A stretch of DNA of 64,000 bases from CAKMZU01 sp965248335 (GTDB taxonomy: Bacteria > Pseudomonadota > Gammaproteobacteria > Pseudomonadales > DT-91), in NCBI GenBank assembly GCA_965248335.1, contig CBDFIY010000003.1:434001-498000 (forward strand), in the 5' to 3' direction. Position numbers and translations under genes: made by a program. Shown piece after piece: positions 26,201 to 34,066 of the stretch. Numbering within the stretch: position 1 is the first letter of the stretch; every line of letters starts with the position of its first letter. The notes under the pieces are model-generated. The model ran no database searches. It worked only from the letters and a program-made list of their open reading frames with translations, and had not been told where the DNA came from.

Positions 26201-26327
26201 TGAGACCGGTAGTTGGCTAAACGTAGGGTTGGACCTGAGTCATAAAAAATTAGAACGAAATATGGATTGCCCTATTAACCCCAATGATGGGTTGCCTGAA
26301 AAGCCGTTTACGCTCTGCTACCAATAG
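23205..26327 (+). CDS. Large outer-membrane lipoprotein B, unknown function (1040 aa)
   Basis: Start set at ATG 23205, 6 nt after AAGGG; a TTG six bases earlier is too close to the ribosome binding site. The N-terminus MRWLRLSASFCFLVLLASC is a lipoprotein signal with Cys followed by Asn, predicting outer-membrane location. The protein is a long mix of beta strands and amphipathic helices. It has a helix near residues 310-340 (RLQLNQSMFNALEPVINPM) and, near 702, INANAINQYIAGEYQLTG, which parallels the motif in lipoprotein A. This recalls TULIP-type lipid carriers, unproven. Same strand and close spacing argue for co-transcription with lipoprotein A. A terminator follows directly. Confidence 0.75.
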   Translation: MRWLRLSASFCFLVLLASCNAPTTAPYITKLSILSPWDNQADGKPIYNRLDTHLTLSYLLADSALVDANNIYQGKARFRLVLNGIDITEKQRKAICGTEVFSKGYTPPDPTLDEKNDPVACSARLKSILDQGYRLQSVGYTDGFFVRNVGSGGEVEFIDLQSIEPALISGINTLTLISEKNASETSAVEFIFFGQPPQLQVSEIQANGIGQDYKVILKVVGDTPIKQLDYNDEKGRHDYAIAFSDHGKKALPDGAVSILEGGREIHVDLRDYPDVTQGRADHADMYYTLTDSAGIEQSQGLILSGHKLDDFLRLQLNQSMFNALEPVINPMINSLATIFIDGFDLLNLDGFEPADPSKEVKPGDWIYPKLENQIVDTEGFRKMACDSLLTNTLPVVGQKECVFYATIDPVKVGDELSTDVRVIEGDSDKNVAPKLGFDVRIPNLKVNINITAFDSKTPDFDRGAYKGRYLGSYKTTINFKDLALRETFALSKSDNALIEGLNKGEGYSMLHGNDLIQKLREMLLNDPNNAPTLSNSSCDICILPANFIELATNMGGLASQFGLIEAMEEGLNAVLPDVFSALLESFPDVNDIKKTASENASEQIVATRDGVDLVRNMTATYVGVKDMNLLGLGFAPDTAGMLRFSGGYKAIEQTSGQLKGADLMVPFVDANGFGDLNTFNWGRYIFVENKDGSGSHKEQVDLVVSINANAINQYIAGEYQLTGLSDWLNESFKVDIDSTDLKIKTLSRMVTQFDRVIEQDDDVELLFDFSESPKLSFIGGKESLWAYSYDLLFGLLKGGESDTQVTPAIKLSFNNANIKLNKVNGSSVKVFDVDASFSIEANIAFENGIPKLYVKTPQAPRAQYEDAAENRLDKRLVIDISKINQIHSNIPNDQALIDGLEDGVPNDPFSASLKVLISSAFVGVYQEQIRAFTEDNGTERFFDELMTNFLRKNFSKVVKFTDDAIKIPLGDQSLEFTFRQLFGRYPVFIQGHTKWFTTDETGSWLNVGLDLSHKKLERNMDCPINPNDGLPEKPFTLCYQ

Positions 26328-26328
26328 A

Positions 26329-26358
26329 AAAAAAGACCGCTTCCCAGCGGTCTTTTTC
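26329..26358. terminator. Intrinsic terminator after lipoprotein B
   Basis: AAAGACCGCT pairs with AGCGGTCTTT around a TCCC loop, with A-rich and T-rich flanks, so it can work on both strands. It also lies just past the minus-strand small gene ending at 26368. Confidence 0.9.
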
Positions 26359-26367
26359 GTTAAGATA

Positions 26368-26538
26368 TTATTTTTCTTCCACATGCAGTTCATAAAGTGC
26401 ATAGCCTTTATCAACTTGGCACAACGGCTCATGCGATCGATAATCGGTCGCCGCTTGTTCGTGCTCAATGTTGACTGAGCTTGCCGCCAGGCAGGCGAAA
26501 TGTTCAAAGCGTAGCTTGGTATCTGTTGTTGCGTGCAT
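26368..26538 (-). CDS. Small hypothetical protein (56 aa)
   Basis: The ATG at 26538 is preceded by a strong AAGGAG ribosome binding site 8 nt upstream. The frame encodes MHATTDTKLRFEHFACLAAS and ends YALYELHVEEK. It has two Cys and four His and is neither a membrane protein nor exported. The good ribosome binding site, a terminator at its 3' end and the divergent arrangement with the receiver gene support a real gene. I do not recognise the family. Confidence 0.65.
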   Translation of the reverse strand: MHATTDTKLRFEHFACLAASSVNIEHEQAATDYRSHEPLCQVDKGYALYELHVEEK

Positions 26539-26842
26539 TGGGTGCTCTCCTTTATCAGTCTCTCTTTATTCTTTTAAGCAGAATATGTGCCAAAAAAGCT
26601 TTGGGCTTTTTCAGCGCTGGCAAGTCAACATTACCATGATGGATATAAAGATATGATGACACCCGCCTCTCATTGCTAGAATAATTGTGCCTAAAAGGCG
26701 CTACTATTTTATCAAAGCGTGATAAGTGCAGCGTAAAGTGATAACTGCTGCCTTTCGCAAACAATCTGTGTTGCCTGTCGTTTATTTTGGCGTTGGGCTA
26801 AGGTAATCTTTTGGTCTAACAATAAAGATATAGGGTAGACGG
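26539..26842. other. Divergent intergenic region with a palindrome
   Basis: About 300 bp between the divergent small gene and the receiver gene, so promoters for both should lie here. The one clear structure is an inverted repeat TTATCA-AAGCG-TGATAA (26709-26725), a possible operator. I could not assign a confident -35/-10 pair. Confidence 0.5.
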
Positions 26843-28117
26843 ATGGCCATTGAATCAGCATTGATTGTCGATGACTCTAAGCTCGCAAGAATCACACTTC
26901 GAAAAAAACTTCAAAGGCATGGTGTTGAGGCTGATGTGGCGGAGTCGGCCAGTGAGGCACTCGAAAAGCTTAAAGCCCATCGCCCGCAGATTGTGTTTAT
27001 GGATCATTTGATGCCGGGTATGGATGGTTTTGAGGCAACAAAGGTTATTCGTGGTATGCCGGGTATGGCTGATTTGCCAATCGTGATGTGTACCGGTAAA
27101 GATCATGAGGGTTATTTAGCCGAGGCGCAATCCATTGGCGCTAATTCCACATTAACCAAACCACCTACTGAAGATTCGCTTACGTCTATTTTATCGACGG
27201 ATTTTACGTTGCTGTTTAACCCTTCTGCGGCAGATTTAGCTGATATTAACGCTGGTCGAGAGAGTGTTGGGCGGACGATGGAAAGTAATGCTGAGGCAGT
27301 TGATCCTATTGGGACACCGATAGTTATTGGAGAAAGCGCTGAGATCGACGTAGAAGCAAGTTTTGAAAACGTCACTATATCCACGTTAGATGCTTCAGAT
27401 AAAAATTTTGGTGATGAAAGCCTGGATGACCTGCTCAGCGGTTTGTTGGGTGATATGGGAGAAGATACGCCGACTATTGATGCAGCACCTGAAGTGACTT
27501 TAGATGATACATTGATTCAGGGTGATGGCGATGTATCTGTTGAAGCAACGCCCGCTTTTGCAGAGGAGACTGTGGTTGAGCAAGTGAAGATAGCAGAGTT
27601 GGTTCGTGTGGAGGTTGAATCTGTTCGCGGCACGATGATGCAATCTATCGAAACTGTGATGGCATCTTCTCTCAATGAGGCCATGAGTAAACTGTCTGAG
27701 CGTATCCGTGAGGAAGTTCGAGAGGACGCGGCGAATAATATCGCTGCCGCTGAGCCGGCGCTAACGCCAGAGGCGATTAACAAACTTATGCTGCAAAAAA
27801 TGCAGTTGTTATGGAAAAAGACCAATATTGCGATTAACGATAATGTCGCCCTCTTGAAAAGAGATATCGAGGCGCAGGAGGGCAATCTTGTTCAGCAGTT
27901 TGATGAGAAGTTAAGCGCCCTTCATCATCAGTCTGCTGCCGGTGACGAAGGTGATTTATTGGCCGATAACTTAGAAGAGCAGGTGCGTGCCTTGCAAATA
28001 GAGTTGCTGGAAACGAAAAGTAGCGTGCGTACGGCGAAAGTTGTTGGCTTTTTGGGGTTTGTTTCAGGGGTTGCGGCTGTGGGGTATTTGGCTGCAAGGT
28101 TTTTGGGTTACCTGTAA
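26843..28117 (+). CDS. Receiver-domain protein with C-terminal membrane anchor
   Basis: 424 residues. Residues 1-120 form a complete CheY-like receiver: acidic pocket D10/D11, phosphoacceptor D54 (VFMDHLMPG), T84 and K106 (LTKPP). An acidic, low-complexity linker follows (about 120-245), then a long helical region likely to coil (about 250-395), and a C-terminal transmembrane helix (about 403-424, VVGFLGFVSGVAAVGYLAA). No DNA-binding, GGDEF or kinase domain is present. It may tether phosphorylation-dependent protein contacts to the inner membrane. No partner kinase is nearby. The start is supported by AGGGT upstream. Confidence 0.8.
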   Translation: MAIESALIVDDSKLARITLRKKLQRHGVEADVAESASEALEKLKAHRPQIVFMDHLMPGMDGFEATKVIRGMPGMADLPIVMCTGKDHEGYLAEAQSIGANSTLTKPPTEDSLTSILSTDFTLLFNPSAADLADINAGRESVGRTMESNAEAVDPIGTPIVIGESAEIDVEASFENVTISTLDASDKNFGDESLDDLLSGLLGDMGEDTPTIDAAPEVTLDDTLIQGDGDVSVEATPAFAEETVVEQVKIAELVRVEVESVRGTMMQSIETVMASSLNEAMSKLSERIREEVREDAANNIAAAEPALTPEAINKLMLQKMQLLWKKTNIAINDNVALLKRDIEAQEGNLVQQFDEKLSALHHQSAAGDEGDLLADNLEEQVRALQIELLETKSSVRTAKVVGFLGFVSGVAAVGYLAARFLGYL

Positions 28118-28174
28118 CTGTTGACACCTTTCTAGGCTTGTTTCTGCCCAATTTTTATATCGTTTTTCCCTGAG

Positions 28175-28200
28175 TTGATAGCCTGTTTACAGGCTATCAA
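28175..28200. other. Perfect 11-bp hairpin before proA
   Basis: TTGATAGCCTG and CAGGCTATCAA flank the tetraloop TTTA. No T-tract follows on either strand, so a classical intrinsic terminator is not supported. It may be a weak or factor-dependent terminator for the receiver gene or an mRNA structure in the proA leader (proA starts at 28247). Confidence 0.6.
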
Positions 28201-28246
28201 TGCTGATTTGTGCTAGAATTCCCCAAATTTTACTGATTTATCCCTT

Positions 28247-29503
28247 ATGAACGTTAAAGACTATATGCAGCAGCTGGGTGTTCAGGCGCGTGCTGCAGCA
28301 GCTGAAATGGCGGTGTTGCCCACGCGTGCAAAGAATGATGCATTATTATTGCTTGCCGAGATATTGGATCAAGAGCGTGCCTCTTTAAAAAAAGCCAACG
28401 CACAAGACTTGGACAATGCAAAAGTAAAAGGTATTGATGCAGCATTGATTGATCGTTTAGTGCTATCGGATGCGGTGATCGATACAATGATTGCAGGGCT
28501 AAAGCAGGTGGCAAGCTTGGTTGACCCCGTGGGTGAAATAGCGGATATGTCGTATCAACCCTCGGGTATTCAGGTTGGGAAAATGCGCGTCCCTTTGGGT
28601 GTTATTGGCATTATCTACGAATCTCGCCCTAATGTGACGATTGAAGCGGCGAGTTTATGCCTAAAAGCAGGTAATGCAGCGATTTTACGTGGTGGTTCTG
28701 AATCCATCGAATCGAATAAAGCGATTGCAGCTTGCATTGAGAAAACATTTCATCAAGCAAATTTGCCTGTTCATGCGATTCAAGTAGTTGAAACAACAGA
28801 TCGTGATGCGGTGGGTGCGCTTATACAAATGCCTGATTATGTGGATGTGATCGTGCCAAGAGGCGGGAAAACATTGATCGAGCGTATTTCAAAAGAGGCA
28901 AGAGTGCCCGTCATTAAGCATCTTGATGGTATTTGCCATGTGTATATTGATAACGATGCCGATGACGAGAAAGCGATAGCGATTGCTGTCAATTCGAAAA
29001 CGCAGCGTTACGGCACCTGTAATACGATGGAAACCTTATTGATTGCTGAAGAGAAAGCAGCGGTTTTATTACATGCGCTGGCCGAAATTTATGATGATAA
29101 AGGCGTGGAATTGCGTGGCTGCGAAAAAACCTGTGAGCGATTACCTTCGATAAAACTTGCCTCGGAAGCGGACTGGCGCACAGAGTATCTTGCGCCAGTG
29201 CTCTCAATCAAAATCGTTGAGGGTATCGATGATGCCATTAAGCACATTAACCGATTTAGTTCTGCGCATACGGATGCCATCGTGACAGAAAATTTCTCTA
29301 AGGCGCAACTGTTTCTTCGTGCGGTCGATTCCAGCTCGGTCATGGTCAATGCGTCGACACGCTTTGCGGATGGCTTTGAGTATGGCCTAGGTGCCGAAAT
29401 TGGTATTTCTACGGATAAAATTCATGCCAGAGGGCCTGTGGGGCTTTTAGGGTTAACGAGCCAGAAGTATATCGTCCTTGGTGATGGTCATATTCGGCGT
29501 TAA
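28247..29503 (+). CDS. proA: Glutamate-5-semialdehyde dehydrogenase (gamma-glutamyl phosphate reductase)
   Basis: 418 residues, normal length. It reduces gamma-glutamyl phosphate to glutamate semialdehyde in proline synthesis. Family motifs: VPLGVIGIIYESRPNVT, the glycine-rich ILRGGSES, the catalytic Cys in YGTCNTMETLL, and NASTRFADGFEYGLGAEIGI (in part). proB is not in the window. The nadD frame follows at once, the order seen in pseudomonads (proA-nadD-rsfS-rlmH-mrdA). Confidence 0.96.
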   Translation: MNVKDYMQQLGVQARAAAAEMAVLPTRAKNDALLLLAEILDQERASLKKANAQDLDNAKVKGIDAALIDRLVLSDAVIDTMIAGLKQVASLVDPVGEIADMSYQPSGIQVGKMRVPLGVIGIIYESRPNVTIEAASLCLKAGNAAILRGGSESIESNKAIAACIEKTFHQANLPVHAIQVVETTDRDAVGALIQMPDYVDVIVPRGGKTLIERISKEARVPVIKHLDGICHVYIDNDADDEKAIAIAVNSKTQRYGTCNTMETLLIAEEKAAVLLHALAEIYDDKGVELRGCEKTCERLPSIKLASEADWRTEYLAPVLSIKIVEGIDDAIKHINRFSSAHTDAIVTENFSKAQLFLRAVDSSSVMVNASTRFADGFEYGLGAEIGISTDKIHARGPVGLLGLTSQKYIVLGDGHIRR

Positions 29504-29515
29504 GTGCAGGTTGTC

Positions 29516-30160
29516 ATGTCTGTTGTTTCAAATAAGCCACTGATACTTTTCGGTGGTACGTTTAATCCGGTGCACTTTGGGCATTTACGGGCAGCTATCG
29601 AATTAGCTGAGGCCTTTGATGTGCCAGAGGTGTCACTGATGCCTTGCTATCAGGCGGTACACCGTGATTTATCGACATTAGGTGTGGATCACAGGTTAGC
29701 CATGTTGCAACTCGCTGTTGCTGAGTATTCACGTTTAACCATCGAGGATCGTGAGATTCACCGAAAAGGCCCGAGCTTTAGCATTGATACGTTAATGGCG
29801 TTTCGCGATGAAGTAGGCCCGGATCGGCCCATATATTTTGCGATGGGGGCAGATGCTTTTAATGATATTGAACAATGGAAACACTGGCAAAAATTACTCG
29901 ATTTTAGTAATCTCGTGATCATGCGCAGGCCCGGGGTGCAGATTGATTGGCGATTACCACTTTTTCGTGACAACCTTTGCCACTTTGAAGGTAAGCACTT
30001 AGCTGCTGGGTGCGTGTTCCAATTGCCGGTTTGTGCATTGGCTATTTCCTCGACCAAAATTCGAGAATGTATCATGAGTCATCAATCGATTGACTTTCTA
30101 TTACCGCCGTCTGTTCGAGATTATATCGAAAGACACCAACTTTATGTAAATCATTTATGA
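29516..30160 (+). CDS. nadD: Nicotinate-nucleotide adenylyltransferase
   Basis: 214 residues from the ATG at 29516; an in-frame GTG at 29504, directly after the proA stop, is possible but lacks a ribosome binding site. Nucleotidyltransferase fold with FGGTFNPVHFGHLR (T/HxGH signature) and the C-terminal ISSTKIRECI, equivalent to ISxTxIR. It adenylates nicotinate mononucleotide in NAD synthesis. It overlaps rsfS by 4 bp. nadA, another NAD gene, lies at 54241. Confidence 0.95.
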   Translation: MSVVSNKPLILFGGTFNPVHFGHLRAAIELAEAFDVPEVSLMPCYQAVHRDLSTLGVDHRLAMLQLAVAEYSRLTIEDREIHRKGPSFSIDTLMAFRDEVGPDRPIYFAMGADAFNDIEQWKHWQKLLDFSNLVIMRRPGVQIDWRLPLFRDNLCHFEGKHLAAGCVFQLPVCALAISSTKIRECIMSHQSIDFLLPPSVRDYIERHQLYVNHL

Positions 30161-30510
30161 ATGTTGAACAACTCAAATCACTCGCTTTAGATGCACTAGA
30201 TTCGCTGAAGGGCAATGATATCGATGTGCTTGATGTACGCGAACTCACTGATATGACCGACTTTATGGTGATTGTCAGTGGTACCTCAAGTCGTCATGTT
30301 AAAGCATTAGCGGGCAGTGTTGTGCAAGCTGTTAAAGAGGAAGGTTTATTACCTGTCGGTGTGGAGGGGGAAGATACGGGTGATTGGGTTCTCGTTGATT
30401 TAGGCGATATCCTTATCCATATTATGCTACCTGAAACACGTGAGTTTTATGCAATCGAAAAACTCTGGTATGCCCCTGCTGATACTACGGCAGATCGAAT
30501 AAAGGAATAG
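30157..30510 (+). CDS. rsfS: Ribosome silencing factor RsfS
   Basis: 117 residues, Iojap/RsfS family. Conserved DVLDVRELTDMTDFMVIVSGTS (in part), VKALAGSVV and DWVLVDLGDILIHIM. It binds L14 on the 50S subunit and blocks subunit joining in starvation. The start overlaps the nadD stop (ATGA type), suggesting coupling; rlmH follows 3 bp later. Confidence 0.95.
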   Translation: MNVEQLKSLALDALDSLKGNDIDVLDVRELTDMTDFMVIVSGTSSRHVKALAGSVVQAVKEEGLLPVGVEGEDTGDWVLVDLGDILIHIMLPETREFYAIEKLWYAPADTTADRIKE

Positions 30511-30513
30511 CCA

Positions 30514-30981
30514 GTGCGTATTCGGCTCATTGCAATTGGGCAAAAAATGCCTGATTGGGTGGCGCAGGGTTTTGACGATTATGCGAAGCGTATCAAGGGC
30601 GATTTAACGCTTGAGCTGGTTGCGCTGCCGATGCAAAAACGCGGTAAAAATACGTCAGCAAAAAAGCTTTCTGAGCTTGAAGGTCAGGCGTTAATAGCGA
30701 GTCTTAAGCCACGGGACTTAGTCGTGGTATTAGATGTTAAGGGAAGGGCTATATCTACCGAGCAATTAGCCAAGTATCTTATGGACTGGCAGCAACAGGG
30801 TTGTTCTTTGGCTTTTTTGGTCGGCGGGCCAGACGGTTTGAGTCCAGCAGTATTGGCACGCGCTGATATCAAGTTGTCCTTATCTGCGCTAACCTTACCC
30901 CATCCAATGGTTCGTGTGATTCTTGCTGAACAGCTTTATCGTGCGTGGTCAATTAATCAGGGACACCCTTATCACAGGTAA
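30514..30981 (+). CDS. rlmH: 23S rRNA (pseudouridine-1915-N3)-methyltransferase RlmH
   Basis: 155 residues, SPOUT family, from a GTG start 3 bp after rsfS. Conserved FLVGGPDGLSPAV, LSLSALTLPHPMVRVIL and the C-terminal YRAWSINQGHPYHR. It methylates pseudouridine 1915 in helix 69 of 23S rRNA. Its position between rsfS and mrdA is conserved in gammaproteobacteria. Confidence 0.96.
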   Translation: MRIRLIAIGQKMPDWVAQGFDDYAKRIKGDLTLELVALPMQKRGKNTSAKKLSELEGQALIASLKPRDLVVVLDVKGRAISTEQLAKYLMDWQQQGCSLAFLVGGPDGLSPAVLARADIKLSLSALTLPHPMVRVILAEQLYRAWSINQGHPYHR

Positions 30982-31051
30982 AAGGAATTGTAGCTTGTGG
31001 GTAGTATAAAAAGTGAGATTCAAAGCGAGTGGGATTCATAGGTAGCGGAAC

Positions 31052-32905
31052 ATGGCCTTTGATGCACTAAAAGATAATTTTCGTGAGCAGCGCCTGATCC
31101 ATCTAAGGCTTTATGCTGCGCTATTCCTTATCGTCGTGCTGCTCGCGCTTTTGTCGACGCGTTACTACGTACTACAAATTATTGACTTTGATGTCTACCA
31201 CACCAAATCAGACTCCAATCGTGTTTTCTTGCAGCGTGTGCCACCATCACGCGGTTTGATTTATGATCGTCATGATCGACTTATTGCAGAAAACCAACCT
31301 ACTTTTCTATTATCTGTTGTCCCTGACCAGGTTGACGACCTCCCGAGCCTGATGGATTATCTGGTATCGTTAAATTTAATTGACGAAGAAGATATACAAA
31401 CATTTTATAAGCGACAAAAACGTTATCATTCATTTGAGCAAGTGCCTTTACGGTTCAATCTTGACGATGAAGCTATTGCCGTTGTCGTGGCGAATAGGCC
31501 ACGTTTAAGTGGCGTAGAAATCAATGCGGATCTGTTACGCCTGTACCCTTATGGCGGATTAATGGCACATATGCTGGGCTATGTAGGGCGTATTAATGAC
31601 AGAGAACAAAAGATTATCGATGAAGAAAATTATATCGGTACCAACCATATCGGCAAGACGGGTGTTGAGAAATTTTATGAGACAATACTGCATGGCGATG
31701 CAGGTTATGAGAATGTAGAAGCGAACGCTGGTGGTCGTGTTTTGCGTGTGCTTAAGCGCGTAAATCCGATAAAAGGACAAGATTTAAAGCTTCACTTAGA
31801 TGTGGGTTTACAAAAAGTTGCTTTTGATGCACTTGGCGGTATGCGAGGGGCAATCGTTGCCTTAGATACTCAAACGGGTGGGGTTTTGGCTGCAGTGAGC
31901 ACGCCAAGCTATGATCCGAATAATTTTGTCAATGGTATCAGTTTTAAGGAGTACGACGCGCTAAAAAGTGATTTGGATATTCCTTTATTTAATCGTGTCT
32001 TGCAAGCACAGTATCCGCCTGGGTCGATCACTAAGCCGATTATGGCTATTGCAGGCCTTGAAGAGGGCGTGATTCACCAAGACACAGAAATTGGCTGCCC
32101 CGGTTGGCATAAGCTGCCTAATGACACGCGTTTGTTTCGAGATTGGAAGCGCTCAGGGCATGGTAAAGGCGTCGATTTAAACTATTCCATGGAGCAATCC
32201 TGTGATGTTTATTATTATGATTTGGCTTATAAATTAGGTATTCGACATATTAATCATTACTACGCGTTGTTCGGTCTAGGGGAAAAAACAGGTATTGATG
32301 TGCCGAGTGAACGTAAAGGGATTAACCCAAGCCCTGCGTGGAAAAAAAGCCAAGGGCGCAGTAGTTGGTATACGGGAGACAGCTTAAATATAGGGATAGG
32401 ACAAGGGTTTCTGTTAACAACACCTATACAGTTAGCCAGTGTGGCTAGCATTATAGCAAATCGAGGCACGCATTATATGCCTCAGATGGTCGCGAGTATT
32501 TCTGGGGAGTTGCAGCAGCCGAAGGAGTTTCCGAGGGTTGCGTTAAAAAACCCTATGCATTGGGACGAAGTGCGCGTTGCTATGGAAGGTGTTATTCATG
32601 GTAGAAGGGGAACGGCACGAAGAATTAGCAGGGGCTTAACTTACCGTATTGCTGGAAAAACGGGAACTGCGCAGGTTGTGGGTATTGCGCAAGGCAAACG
32701 ATATGACGCGAAAGCATTAAAAGAGAGGCAACGTGACCATGCATTGTTTTTTGGGTTTGCGCCAGCGGATAACCCTCAGATTGCGGTCGCCGTTATGGTT
32801 GAGAATGGTGGGTCGGGTAGTGGTACGGCAGCGCCTATGGCGAGAAAGCTCTTCGATTTTTGGCTGAATAACCCAAGGGAGGCACAGCTCGATGTCGCCA
32901 AATAA
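31052..32905 (+). CDS. mrdA: Penicillin-binding protein 2 (elongasome transpeptidase)
   Basis: 617 residues. A short cytoplasmic N-terminus, one transmembrane helix (about 20-40), a dimerisation/pedestal domain and a class B transpeptidase domain. Active-site motifs are S325-x-x-K (SITKP), SCD and K536-T-G (KTGTAQV). It crosslinks side-wall peptidoglycan with the glycosyltransferase RodA, encoded just downstream with a 14-bp overlap. The rsfS-rlmH-mrdA-rodA-mltB-rlpA-dacA order matches the classical mrd cluster. Confidence 0.96.
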   Translation: MAFDALKDNFREQRLIHLRLYAALFLIVVLLALLSTRYYVLQIIDFDVYHTKSDSNRVFLQRVPPSRGLIYDRHDRLIAENQPTFLLSVVPDQVDDLPSLMDYLVSLNLIDEEDIQTFYKRQKRYHSFEQVPLRFNLDDEAIAVVVANRPRLSGVEINADLLRLYPYGGLMAHMLGYVGRINDREQKIIDEENYIGTNHIGKTGVEKFYETILHGDAGYENVEANAGGRVLRVLKRVNPIKGQDLKLHLDVGLQKVAFDALGGMRGAIVALDTQTGGVLAAVSTPSYDPNNFVNGISFKEYDALKSDLDIPLFNRVLQAQYPPGSITKPIMAIAGLEEGVIHQDTEIGCPGWHKLPNDTRLFRDWKRSGHGKGVDLNYSMEQSCDVYYYDLAYKLGIRHINHYYALFGLGEKTGIDVPSERKGINPSPAWKKSQGRSSWYTGDSLNIGIGQGFLLTTPIQLASVASIIANRGTHYMPQMVASISGELQQPKEFPRVALKNPMHWDEVRVAMEGVIHGRRGTARRISRGLTYRIAGKTGTAQVVGIAQGKRYDAKALKERQRDHALFFGFAPADNPQIAVAVMVENGGSGSGTAAPMARKLFDFWLNNPREAQLDVAK

Positions 32906-34037
32906 AGACTATGTCAGGCAAATAGACACGGATGGTTTTAAGCGATCGCTGGGTTTTTGGCAGCGTGTACATCTAGATCCTTGGCTCTTTTTCTTATTGG
33001 TCCTGCTCACATTTGCTGGGTTAACCGTCCTTTACAGTGCAAGTGATTATGGTTTGCAAACCATCAAGAAGCAGGGCGTTTATTTTTTGATTGGTTTTAC
33101 CGTCATGATTGTGATGGCGCAGCTACCTGTTTTATTCTACAAAAGACTTTCACCTTTGCTGTATGCTTTAGGTATTGGGCTGTTAGTTGCTGTTTTATTC
33201 GTTGGAATAGGCGCTAAAGGCGCTCAACGCTGGTTGTCTATTCCTGGTGTCATGATTTTCCAGCCATCAGAGATTTTAAAGTTTTCTATGCCGTTGATGG
33301 TGGCTTGGTATTTATCACGAAAGCAGTTGCCGCCTTCGTTTGCCAATGTGCTGATGGTTATTATGATTGTGGGCATCCCTTTTTGTTTGGTGATTATCCA
33401 GCCTGATCTTGGTACGGCAATTTTGATCGCGGCTTCGGGGTGCTTTGTCTTGTTCGTATCGGGTTTAAGTTATTGGTACATTTTGTCGGGCTTGGGTGGT
33501 GTGGTTCTATTTGCTTACCCTATTTGGCACTATATGCTGAGAGATTATCAAAAGGGGCGCATCTTAACGTTGATTGACCCTGAAAGAGACCCTTTTGGTG
33601 CGGGATGGAATATTATTCAGTCAAAAACTGCCATCGGCTCTGGCGGCGCTTATGGAAAAGGCTGGATGCAGGGTACGCAATCGCAATTGAACTTTCTGCC
33701 TGAAAGTCACACTGATTTTATTATTGCCACTCTGGGTGAAGAGTTTGGTTTTTTAGGTGTAGTCAGCTTGTTATTTTTGTATTTTCTTATTATTGCAAGG
33801 GGGCTTATGATCGCATGGATGGCGAATACCGTGTTTAATAAGCTGGTTGCAGCAGCACTAATTTTAACTTTTTTTGTCTATGTGTTTGTTAATGTAGGTA
33901 TGGTGTCGGGTATTTTGCCTGTCGTCGGTGTTCCTTTACCACTGGTTAGTCGTGGGGGTACGTCCATTGTGACATTGATGGCAGGGTTTGGTTTAATCAT
34001 GGCTGTTGCCTCCGATAAACAACATTTTTCAAAATAG
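32892..34037 (+). CDS. rodA: Rod-shape peptidoglycan glycosyltransferase RodA (SEDS)
   Basis: 381 residues, ten predicted membrane helices, SEDS family. Signature motifs: QRWLSIPGVMIFQPSEILK (in part), the catalytic-loop Asp region VIIQPDLGTA, and SHTDFIIATLGEEFGF and GMVSGILPVVGVPLPLVSRGG (in part). It polymerises lipid II during cell elongation with PBP2. It overlaps mrdA by 14 bp. Confidence 0.96.
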   Translation: MSPNKDYVRQIDTDGFKRSLGFWQRVHLDPWLFFLLVLLTFAGLTVLYSASDYGLQTIKKQGVYFLIGFTVMIVMAQLPVLFYKRLSPLLYALGIGLLVAVLFVGIGAKGAQRWLSIPGVMIFQPSEILKFSMPLMVAWYLSRKQLPPSFANVLMVIMIVGIPFCLVIIQPDLGTAILIAASGCFVLFVSGLSYWYILSGLGGVVLFAYPIWHYMLRDYQKGRILTLIDPERDPFGAGWNIIQSKTAIGSGGAYGKGWMQGTQSQLNFLPESHTDFIIATLGEEFGFLGVVSLLFLYFLIIARGLMIAWMANTVFNKLVAAALILTFFVYVFVNVGMVSGILPVVGVPLPLVSRGGTSIVTLMAGFGLIMAVASDKQHFSK

Positions 34038-34066
34038 TTTCTGTGATTTAAAAAGAGAGTGAGTCT

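Noticed and set aside
26284..26478. 64-codon plus-strand frame after lipoprotein B
   Set aside because: It overlaps the end of lipoprotein B and runs through the terminator hairpin; the minus-strand 56-codon frame has the ribosome binding site.
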